The notes below the pieces were generated by a model. It ran no database searches, was not told where the DNA came from, and saw only the letters and a list, made by a program, of their open reading frames with translations. A program made the translations under genes and the position numbers. From Burkholderiales bacterium (GTDB taxonomy: Bacteria > Pseudomonadota > Gammaproteobacteria > Burkholderiales > Burkholderiaceae_C), in NCBI GenBank assembly GCA_005793295.1, contig SXSX01000183.1, forward strand, positions 1 through 7,562: a stretch of 7,562 nt of DNA. The letters run 5' to 3'. Shown here in pieces: positions 1 through 5,226 of the stretch. The first letter of the stretch is position 1. Every line of letters begins with the position of its first letter.

Positions 1-714
1 AAGTCGCCTAAGCAAAGCCAAAGTCAAAACCAAAACCAAAATACCCCTACCGCAGTTTCAGTGGAAAAAAAAAGCCTGAAGCCTGAGCAAACATCCGTTA
101 GCAAGGTGCAACCGTGGGATGACGCTCCACCAGGTCAGGTCTTGCCGGTTCGCGCGAGTACTTCGCCCGCTGACGGGGCTGAACCCAATGATGTGCCTTC
201 GCAGTCCACACCTTCAGTTGCACCCATACCTCTTAAGCCTACCAAATTAGTCAGTGTGCCGGTGCGGGTGCAAGCAGAAAGTCGCGAGGAGGTCTTGAAC
301 TCGGCGCATTCGTTGCCCGTTTTGGTGCCTACGCCTGAGGGCGATTTTTGGCATACTACGGTACAAAAGCTCATTGAGGTCCAGGCCATTACAGCCATGG
401 TGCGGGAGCTCGCACTGCAATCTCAACTCGTAGCGCGTGACGAAGACCAATGGATTTTGCGCGTGGAGCGCGAGTCGCTCAACCAAGCCGGTAGCCGCGA
501 GCGACTCATCCAAGCCTTGCAATCGCTGGGACTGGTTGTGAATTTGGCGGTCGAGGTGGGGCGCGTAACTGACAGCCCCGGCCGGCGCAATGCCAGCGCC
601 AGCGCGGAGCGGCAGATGGCTGCCGAACAAAGAATTCACCAAGCCCCGTTCGTACAACGCATGATGCAAGAATTTGGCGCCCGGGTGGTGCCAGGGTCGA
701 TTCGCCCGCTTTAA
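1..714 (+). CDS. dnaX: DNA polymerase III subunit tau (and possibly gamma), C-terminal part; 5' end outside the window
   Basis: The frame is open from base 1 to the TAA at 712-714, giving 237 residues of the C-terminal end. DnaX forms the clamp-loader core; its tau-specific tail binds the polymerase alpha subunit and the DnaB helicase. The ATPase domains lie upstream of the window. Residues 1 to about 110 are a Gln/Asn-, Pro- and Ser-rich linker with no fold visible. Residues about 112-237 match the tau C-terminal domain as I know it from Burkholderiales, starting near the Phe-Trp at 116-117 and ending in a PFVQRMMQEFGA...VPGSIRPL-like tail. A GTG at 61 could be mistaken for a start, but the frame continues upstream and the protein is clearly a tail fragment. 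The next genes, ybaB and recR, are its usual neighbours. An A9 run at 65-73 may allow frameshifting to a gamma-like form (separate entry). The identification rests on the tail plus context, since the ATPase domain is not visible. Confidence 0.9.
   Translation, partial: KSPKQSQSQNQNQNTPTAVSVEKKSLKPEQTSVSKVQPWDDAPPGQVLPVRASTSPADGAEPNDVPSQSTPSVAPIPLKPTKLVSVPVRVQAESREEVLNSAHSLPVLVPTPEGDFWHTTVQKLIEVQAITAMVRELALQSQLVARDEDQWILRVERESLNQAGSRERLIQALQSLGLVVNLAVEVGRVTDSPGRRNASASAERQMAAEQRIHQAPFVQRMMQEFGARVVPGSIRPL
13..42 (+). repeat. In-frame hexanucleotide tandem repeat, five units, consensus CAAARC, in dnaX
   Basis: Five consecutive 6-base units read CAAAGC, CAAAGT, CAAAAC, CAAAAC, CAAAAT. They encode Gln-Ser twice and Gln-Asn three times in the flexible linker ahead of the tau C-terminal domain. 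Gain or loss of a unit would change the linker by two residues without breaking the frame. The units are imperfect, so slippage rates would be modest. Confidence 0.85.
65..86 (+). promoter_or_regulatory. Candidate dnaX frameshift/slippage site: A9 run with a stop in both other frames
   Basis: Nine A residues occupy 65-73, followed by G. In the tau frame the codons are GAA AAA AAA AGC, which also fits the slippery heptamer form A AAA AAA. A -1 shift (or one extra A in the mRNA) reads AAG CCT GAA GCC and stops at TGA 84-86. A +1 shift (or one A fewer) reads GCC and stops at TGA 77-79. About 213 codons of tau follow the site, close to the roughly 212-residue difference between E. coli tau and gamma. 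E. coli uses ribosomal frameshifting at A AAA AAG, and Thermus thermophilus uses transcriptional slippage on an A9 run. I see no strong hairpin within 10 bases downstream and no clear Shine-Dalgarno-like stimulator just upstream, which favours the transcriptional mode. Function here is inferred. Confidence 0.6.
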
Positions 715-731
715 GTACGACTTATTTTTTT
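712..731 (+). terminator. Weak terminator- or pause-like hairpin after dnaX
   Basis: The dnaX stop codon sits in a perfect 5-bp inverted repeat, TAAGT (712-716) with ACTTA (720-724) around a 3-base loop, directly followed by seven T residues (725-731). The shape is that of an intrinsic terminator, but the stem is short and AT-rich, so it may only pause or partly attenuate transcription into ybaB. Confidence 0.3.
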
Positions 732-782
732 CAATACATCCGCCCATTGTTTTAACGATTAACTGAAATAAAGGAAAACGCT

Positions 783-1115
783 ATGTTCAACAAAGGACAA
801 CTCGCCGGCCTGATGAAGCAAGCCCAGGCGATGCAAGACAACATGAAAAAAGCCCAAGACGAATTGGGCACGATTGAAGTCACCGGTGAGTCCGGCTCGG
901 GCTTGGTCAAGGTCACCATGACTTGCAAGCACGAAGTCAAACGCGTCACTATCGACCCCAGTCTTTTGAGCGATGACAAAGACATGATTGAGGACTTGGT
1001 TGCTGCCGCCTTTAATGCCGCTTTGCGAATCGCCGAAGAAACCTCGAACCAGAAAATGGGCAAGATCACCGCGGGCATGCCAGCTTTGCCCGGCGGAATG
1101 AAAATGCCGTTTTGA
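783..1115 (+). CDS. ybaB: YbaB/EbfC family nucleoid-associated DNA-binding protein
   Basis: This 110-residue protein has the usual length of the YbaB/EbfC family, small dimeric DNA-binding proteins associated with the nucleoid. The N-terminal half is a charged helix with the typical MKQAQAMQDNMKKAQDEL pattern at about residues 11-28. A beta stretch follows with the family-typical GSGLVKVTMTCKHEVKRVTID (about 38-58), then a helical segment (about 65-90) and a Gly/Met/Pro-rich end (PALPGGMKMPF). The ATG at 783 is preceded by AAGGA at 771-775 with seven bases between, a good ribosome binding site. The gene lies 68 bases after dnaX and runs directly into recR, the classic dnaX-ybaB-recR cluster. 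In that setting it is thought to support recombination and repair, but its exact role is not settled in the family. Confidence 0.96.
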   Translation: MFNKGQLAGLMKQAQAMQDNMKKAQDELGTIEVTGESGSGLVKVTMTCKHEVKRVTIDPSLLSDDKDMIEDLVAAAFNAALRIAEETSNQKMGKITAGMPALPGGMKMPF

Positions 1116-1117
1116 AA

Positions 1118-1708
1118 ATGACAGATGCCAGCGCCTTAGACGCTTTGATTCAGTCTTTGCGCCGCTTGCCCGGCGTGGGAATTAAATCCGCACAACGCAT
1201 GGCGTTTCATTTGCTGCAGCACGATCGTGCGGCGGCCCAAACCTTGGCCCGTGCCTTGTTGGACGCGACCGAGCATGTCCACCACTGCGAGCGCTGCCAT
1301 ACCTTCACTCAAAACGTGGTGTGCGCGACCTGCTTGGATACACGCCGGGACCACACCAAACTGTGCGTGGTTGAAACGCCCGCTGACCAATCGGCGCTGG
1401 AGCGAACCGGGGCTTACCGCGGCTTGTATTTTGTTTTGATGGGCAAGCTTAGTCCTTTGGACGGAATTGGTCCGCACGACTTAGGGTTAAAGAAATTGTT
1501 TGAGCGTGCCTGCGACGGTATCGTGCAAGAGGTGATATTGGCCACCAACTTCACAGCCGAGGGCGAGGCAACCGCCTATGTAATCAGTGAGGGTTTGCGT
1601 GCCAAAGGCTTGCAACCCACGCGCTTAGCGCGTGGTGTTCCGGTAGGCAGCGAATTGGAGTACGTTGATTTGGGAACCATTGCGCATGCTTTGGTCGATC
1701 GACGTTAA
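1118..1708 (+). CDS. recR: Recombination mediator protein RecR
   Basis: RecR acts with RecO (and RecF) to load RecA on gapped single-stranded DNA, forming a ring that clamps DNA. The 196-residue product is near the usual length of about 200. Visible in order: a helix-hairpin-helix region LRRLPGVGIKSAQRMAF (about 14-30); a zinc finger with Cys57, Cys60, Cys69 and Cys72; a Toprim domain from about residue 81 with CVVETPAD and VLMGKLSPLDGIGP; the ATN..AEGEATA segment (142-153); and the closing ARGVPVGSELEYVD motif (171-184). I chose ATG 1118, two bases after the ybaB TGA, because family members usually start just before this MTD-like sequence. A TTG at 1112 overlaps that stop as TTGA and would add two residues. 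Neither start has a strong ribosome binding site, so coupling to ybaB translation is likely. Confidence 0.97.
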   Translation: MTDASALDALIQSLRRLPGVGIKSAQRMAFHLLQHDRAAAQTLARALLDATEHVHHCERCHTFTQNVVCATCLDTRRDHTKLCVVETPADQSALERTGAYRGLYFVLMGKLSPLDGIGPHDLGLKKLFERACDGIVQEVILATNFTAEGEATAYVISEGLRAKGLQPTRLARGVPVGSELEYVDLGTIAHALVDRR

Positions 1709-1714
1709 GACTAA

Positions 1715-1748
1715 GGCTAAATCCTGAGGTTTAGCCGGCCTTCTTTTT
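1715..1748 (+). terminator. Probable intrinsic terminator of the dnaX-ybaB-recR transcript
   Basis: GGCTAAA (1715-1721) pairs perfectly with TTTAGCC (1730-1736), and CC/GG pairs can extend the stem inside the loop. GGCC and then TTCTTTTT (1741-1748) follow on the plus strand. It begins 6 bases after the recR stop. The right arm and T tract lie inside the 3' end of the convergent mltD, whose TAA stop is at 1733-1731. On the minus strand no T tract follows the hairpin, so it looks stronger for recR than for mltD. Confidence 0.5.
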
Positions 1749-3197
1749 CCCCGAAGCGTTCGCAACGGTTTTGGCTTTGGTTTTGGGTTTGGGTTTGACT
1801 GCTTCCTTGGATTTTTTGGCTCCATTCGCTTTTTTCGCACGGGCCGCTTTGGCAGGTACAAACAAAACGACTTGTTGGCCCGCATTGAAGTTAGCGCTGG
1901 CGCTGACTTTGTTCCATTGAACGATGTTGGTAGCCGAAGTTTTATAGCGTTTTGCCAAGCTAGCCACTGTGTCGCCATTGACGGCCTTCACGGTTTTTTT
2001 GACCAAAACGGTCTCGGGCGCCAAGCTCATCTGGCCGCTGTCGGCAACTTTTTCAGTCACGTCTTTTTCAGAGTGGGCCGAGCGAGGAACCAGCAACGCT
2101 GAGCCCGCCTTAATCAACATACGAGGGGGGATATTGTTTATTTCTCTGAGCTGCGTCTCTGGCATTCCGGTGCGCTTGGCAGCGTCTGCAGCTTTCATGG
2201 TGGTCGGCGCAATCCAGACCGTCCAACTTGCTAACCTGCCACCGCTAAACCCCAAGAGATTGCGCTCAAAAATATCGGCATTGTCCCAAGGCAATAAAAT
2301 TTGCGGCGTTCCGGCCGCCATGATGACGGGCTTACTGAGCGAAGGGTTGAGTGCTTTGAAGTCACTCAGTGGCACCTCGGCTAACTTGGCTGCCAAAACA
2401 GTATCAATGTCTCTGCGAATGCTGACGCTCTGGAAGTAGGGGTGGTTGCCAATTTGCGGCAAGGTGGAGTTAAAACTGCCAGGGTTGGCCACAATATTTT
2501 TGATGGCTTGGAGTTTGGGAACATAAAACCGCGTCTCCATCGGCATCGTGAGGCTCGGATAGTCGGTCGCCAAGCCAAGGCGTTTATTTTTACCAATCGC
2601 ACGGCCTACGCTGCCTTCACCCCAGTTGTAAGCGGCCAGGGCCAAATGCCAGTCACCAAACATCCCGTGGAGTTTTTGTAAATAATCTAAAGCGGCGCGT
2701 GTAGAGGCCAAAACATCGCGTCGGTCATCGCGAAAAACATTTTGTTTCAGCTCAAAGTGTTTACCAGTGGCGGGCATGAATTGCCACATCCCTGCGGCTT
2801 TGGCACTAGAAACGGCTTGTGGATTAAACGCACTTTCTACAAACGGAAGCAGCGCCAGTTCGGTCGGCATATTGCGCAGCTCTAACTCCTCAACAATATG
2901 AAAAAGGTATTTCTTAGAGCGCTCTGTCATCCGAAAAATATAGTCAGGCCGCGCGGTGTACCAGTTTTCACGATCGCGTACCAAATCACTTTCCAGGTTG
3001 GGCATCGCGTATCCGCTGCGAATACGCTCCCACAAGTCATCGGTCGTTGCCATTGGAACCACAAAACGGATATTGGATTCTTGAACTTCCAAAGGGGCAA
3101 GGCCCTCAAGCGGTGACGTAGGTGTAGCGGTATAACCTAGGCTAGAGACAAAAAATCCGGCGCAGACTAAGCAGCGCCCTAAAAATCGAAACGTCAT
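1731..3197 (-). CDS. mltD: Lytic murein transglycosylase D with LysM domain
   Basis: MltD-type enzymes cleave the MurNAc-GlcNAc bond of peptidoglycan in the periplasm, making 1,6-anhydroMurNAc ends. The 488-residue protein has a signal peptide (residues 1-24, likely cut after YTA), then an SLT domain of about 105-240. That domain carries the catalytic Glu121 in LLPFVESAFNP, GMWQFMP (136-142), AAYNWGEG (188-195) and RFYVPKLQAI (223-232). A clear LysM peptidoglycan-binding module covers about 404-448 (VNGDTVASLAKRY...FVP); a degenerate LysM-like stretch lies at about 327-371. The last 40 residues are a Lys/Ala/Pro-rich basic tail. Cys9 and Cys12 are present but no proper lipobox is seen, unlike E. 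coli MltD, which is a lipoprotein. The ATG overlaps the gloB stop as ATGA (3197-3194), indicating one transcript and coupled translation; a weak GGAAA lies at 3213-3209. Confidence 0.95.
   Translation of the reverse strand: MTFRFLGRCLVCAGFFVSSLGYTATPTSPLEGLAPLEVQESNIRFVVPMATTDDLWERIRSGYAMPNLESDLVRDRENWYTARPDYIFRMTERSKKYLFHIVEELELRNMPTELALLPFVESAFNPQAVSSAKAAGMWQFMPATGKHFELKQNVFRDDRRDVLASTRAALDYLQKLHGMFGDWHLALAAYNWGEGSVGRAIGKNKRLGLATDYPSLTMPMETRFYVPKLQAIKNIVANPGSFNSTLPQIGNHPYFQSVSIRRDIDTVLAAKLAEVPLSDFKALNPSLSKPVIMAAGTPQILLPWDNADIFERNLLGFSGGRLASWTVWIAPTTMKAADAAKRTGMPETQLREINNIPPRMLIKAGSALLVPRSAHSEKDVTEKVADSGQMSLAPETVLVKKTVKAVNGDTVASLAKRYKTSATNIVQWNKVSASANFNAGQQVVLFVPAKAARAKKANGAKKSKEAVKPKPKTKAKTVANASGKKKAG
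1767..1796 (-). repeat. Hexanucleotide tandem repeat, five units, coding for the Lys-Pro/Thr/Ala tail of MltD
   Basis: On the minus strand, reading from 1796 down to 1767, the units are AAACCC, AAACCC, AAAACC, AAAGCC, AAAACC. They encode alternating Lys with Pro, Pro, Thr, Ala and Thr in the basic C-terminal tail. Unit changes would be frame-neutral. The hexamer pattern resembles the one in dnaX at 13-42, though it is read in another frame and gives a different peptide. Confidence 0.8.
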
Positions 3198-3964
3198 TGG
3201 TATTGGTTTTTCCAGCTGCGCAGGGTTGCAAAGGAGCCGTATTTGGAGAAACCTTCTGCATCAAAGCGTTTAACAGACGCAAGCACGGTAGGACTGGTGC
3301 TGCGTAAAAAAGGATTGATGGCAAGCTCCAGGGCCATCGTAGAGGGAAGGGTTGGGAGATCTTGTGAGCGCAAAGCGAGACAGTGCTCTTGGTAGTTTTC
3401 CAGCGCCGCATTATTGGGGTCAACCTCCCGCGCAAATTTCAGGTTACTCAAGGTGTACTCATGGGTACAACATACGCGGGTGTTTGCGGGCAAGGCCGCC
3501 AAGGCATTCAAAGAATTCAACATTTGCGCCGGGGTTCCTTCAAACAAGCGCCCGCAACCGCCGCTAAATAAAGTATCTCCACAAAAAAGCAGGGGAATAC
3601 CGTCTGTCGCTTTGCAATAAAAAGCGATATGCCCAGCGGTATGTCCGGGAACATCTATCACTTGAAAATCTAGGCCCAAAAGGTGCGCCGAGTTGCCTTG
3701 GGAGAGCTTCATTAATGGCTCAGGAACATGTTCTTTGGCGGGACCAAAAACTTGGGCTCCTGTGGCTTGCCTTAACTCCGCGACGCCGCCCGTGTGGTCG
3801 CCATGGTGGTGCGTGATTAAAATACCTTGAAGGTTCAGCCCTTCAAGGGCCAAGGCCTCTAAAACCGGTTGGGCCACGCCAGGGTCAACCACCAAAGCAT
3901 TTTCCCCATCGTGCAGCATCCAGATGTAATTGTCAGTCAGAGCAGGCAGCGGTATTAACTTCAT
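3194..3964 (-). CDS. gloB: Hydroxyacylglutathione hydrolase (glyoxalase II)
   Basis: Glyoxalase II hydrolyses S-D-lactoylglutathione to D-lactate and glutathione, the second step of methylglyoxal detoxification in the cytoplasm. The 256-residue protein has the metallo-beta-lactamase fold with all binuclear metal ligands: THHHGDH (His52, His54, Asp56, His57), His108 in VPGHTAGH, Asp130 in FCGDTLF and His168 in CTHEYTL. The C-terminal HAGH domain ends with NPFLR (217-221) and the family-typical FATLRSWKNQY. I chose the ATG at 3964 because family members begin with MKLIPLPALTDNYIW-like sequence. An in-frame ATG at 3976 would add four residues, but it lies in a TATAAT box. No clear Shine-Dalgarno sequence precedes either. 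The stop overlaps the mltD start by 4 bases. The start codon overlaps that of the divergent methyltransferase. Confidence 0.96.
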   Translation of the reverse strand: MKLIPLPALTDNYIWMLHDGENALVVDPGVAQPVLEALALEGLNLQGILITHHHGDHTGGVAELRQATGAQVFGPAKEHVPEPLMKLSQGNSAHLLGLDFQVIDVPGHTAGHIAFYCKATDGIPLLFCGDTLFSGGCGRLFEGTPAQMLNSLNALAALPANTRVCCTHEYTLSNLKFAREVDPNNAALENYQEHCLALRSQDLPTLPSTMALELAINPFLRSTSPTVLASVKRFDAEGFSKYGSFATLRSWKNQYQ

Positions 3965-4757
3965 GAGTGAACCCATTATAAGTTTTCAAGATTGGCTCTA
4001 TACCCCGCCAGGACATTACCTGTTGGAGTGGGAGCGCCAACAAGTGAGTAGCGCGGTCACTGATATTTTTGGATACCACGCGGTCCAACTGGGGGTTTCT
4101 GAAATGGACGGTTTGCAAGCGAACCGCATGCCTCATCGCTGGTTGGCCGAACAAACTTCAGCCCCCCAAGCCCTGCGCCAACCCGCCTTCGTCAGTGACT
4201 TTTGCGCTTTACCTTTTCCTGCCAATTGCCTTGATCTGGTGATCTTGCCGCATACGCTGGAATGCAGCTTGGATGCGCACGAAACCTTGCGCGAAGTGGA
4301 GCGCGTATTGGTGGCAGAGGGTCGGGTTGTGATTTGCGGAATCAACCCCTTGAGTTTCTGGGCCCTGCGCCAAGCGCGTTCGAGTTTATGGATGCGCTTG
4401 GGGCTTGGGCGGTTTTTGGGGCAATCGTATTTACCTGAGGCACAAGAATTTATTGGCTATTGGCGACTGCGGGACTGGTTGCGCTTACTCGGTTTTGAAA
4501 TTGAAGTGGTGCGCTTTGGTGGCTACAGCCCGGCGGTGCGAACTGCCAAATGGTTGAAGCGCTTTGCATGGATAGAGCGCTGGGGAGCGCGGTGGTGGCC
4601 TATTTTTGGGGCCGTGTATTTGGTCGTGGCGGTTAAAAAAGTTCGGGGCTTGCGTTTGATGGGCCCCGCTTGGAAATCGACGAAGGTGCGAGCAGGTAAC
4701 CCGGTTTCTGCTTCGCGCCAAGCGCAAGATGCAACCCGCAGGGAGACAGACGCGTGA
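3963..4757 (+). CDS. Class I SAM-dependent methyltransferase-like protein, YafS type
   Basis: This 264-residue protein resembles the Methyltransf_11-type fold. The best preserved part is at 79-136: DFCALPFPANCLDLVILPHTLE (motif II region), then LREVERVLVAEGRVVICGINPLSFWALR, the helix-turn-strand usual after motif III. The SAM-binding motif I is poor: where a GxGxG would be expected, VTDIFGYHAVQLGV (32-45) stands. SAM binding is therefore likely by fold but not certain. The C-terminal part (about 155-235) is rich in Trp, Arg and Leu. Neighbours match E. coli, where yafS lies between gloB and rnhA; the INPLS..ALR segment also recalls YafS. The substrate is unknown. The ATG at 3963 overlaps the gloB ATG head to head. 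An upstream in-frame TTG at 3930 is less likely. The stop overlaps the rnhA GTG by 4 bases. Confidence 0.85.
   Translation: MSEPIISFQDWLYTPPGHYLLEWERQQVSSAVTDIFGYHAVQLGVSEMDGLQANRMPHRWLAEQTSAPQALRQPAFVSDFCALPFPANCLDLVILPHTLECSLDAHETLREVERVLVAEGRVVICGINPLSFWALRQARSSLWMRLGLGRFLGQSYLPEAQEFIGYWRLRDWLRLLGFEIEVVRFGGYSPAVRTAKWLKRFAWIERWGARWWPIFGAVYLVVAVKKVRGLRLMGPAWKSTKVRAGNPVSASRQAQDATRRETDA
3975..3980 (-). promoter_or_regulatory. Possible -10 box (TATAAT) for gloB-mltD
   Basis: Reading the minus strand, 3980-3975 is a perfect TATAAT inside codons 5-6 of the divergent methyltransferase. Transcription starting about 7 bases downstream would begin near 3968, leaving only about four bases before the gloB ATG at 3964. 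No good TTGACA-like -35 box is seen 16-18 bases upstream, so this is a suggestion only. Confidence 0.3.
4740..4745 (+). promoter_or_regulatory. Ribosome binding site AGGGAG for rnhA, inside the methyltransferase gene
   Basis: AGGGAG ends 8 bases before the GTG at 4754. It supports the GTG as the true rnhA start and shows that rnhA can be initiated on its own as well as by coupling through the GTGA overlap. Confidence 0.7.
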
Positions 4758-5206
4758 ACAAAGTGGTGATTTATACAGACGGCGCTTGTAAAGGAAACCC
4801 CGGCCCCGGTGGGTGGGGCGCTTTGTTGCGCTCGGAGGATGGGTCAGAGAAAGAGCTTTACGGCGGCGAATTCGGAACCACCAACAACCGCATGGAAATG
4901 ACCGCCGTCATCCAAGCCTTGTCAGCCCTCAAACGCCCTTGCAAGATCACACTGCACCTCGACAGCCAGTACGTTCTCAAAGGCATCACCGAATGGTTGC
5001 CCGGTTGGAAAGCCAAAGGCTGGAGAACCGCTGCAAAGCAACCGGTAAAAAACGTTGATTTGTGGCAAGCGCTAGACGCCTTGGTCCAAAACAGCGGCCA
5101 TGTGATCGATTGGCGCTGGGTCAAAGGACACGCCGGTGATGTTGGTAATGAGCGTGCCGATGGGTTGGCGAATTTGGGAGTGGAGTTGGGGCAGGGTTCG
5201 GTTTAG
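4754..5206 (+). CDS. rnhA: Ribonuclease HI
   Basis: RNase HI cuts the RNA strand of RNA-DNA hybrids, removing R-loops and helping clear primers. The 150-residue length is typical (E. coli 155). The catalytic residues are all present: Asp9 in YTDGACKGNPGPGGWG, Glu48 in NNRMEMTA, Asp70 in LHLDSQYV and Asp136 in NERADGLAN; the assisting His126 is in VKGHAGD. The basic handle region with GWKAKGWRTAAKQPVKN (84-100) is intact. The start is GTG, set by the RBS at 4740-4745 and the GTGA overlap with the methyltransferase stop. In E. coli rnhA is divergent from dnaQ next door; here no dnaQ is seen, and the convergent moeA ends 20 bases downstream. No clear terminator separates them. Confidence 0.98.
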   Translation: MNKVVIYTDGACKGNPGPGGWGALLRSEDGSEKELYGGEFGTTNNRMEMTAVIQALSALKRPCKITLHLDSQYVLKGITEWLPGWKAKGWRTAAKQPVKNVDLWQALDALVQNSGHVIDWRWVKGHAGDVGNERADGLANLGVELGQGSV

Positions 5207-5226
5207 GGAACCGCAGCCATTACCGT

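Noticed and set aside
114..130. Hairpin GTGG/CCAC as stimulator of dnaX frameshifting
   Set aside because: It starts about 40 bases after the A9 run, far beyond the 5-9 bases usual for a stimulatory structure, and has only four good pairs.
247..747. Long open frame on the minus strand across dnaX
   Set aside because: It lies wholly antisense to the well-supported dnaX tail, has no recognisable protein family features, and is explained by codon bias of the real gene.
725..770. Promoter for ybaB in the dnaX-ybaB gap
   Set aside because: AT-rich sequence is present, but no pair of boxes near TTGACA and TATAAT with 16-18 base spacing could be found.
1969..2439. Open frame on the plus strand inside mltD (156 codons)
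   Set aside because: It is antisense to the conserved part of mltD between the SLT and LysM domains, with no ribosome binding site and no recognisable motif.
5195..5213. Small inverted repeat GGTTC/GAACC at the rnhA end as a terminator between rnhA and moeA
   Set aside because: The stem is only 5-6 pairs, no T tract follows on either strand, and part of it is rnhA coding sequence. Termination of these two genes remains unassigned.
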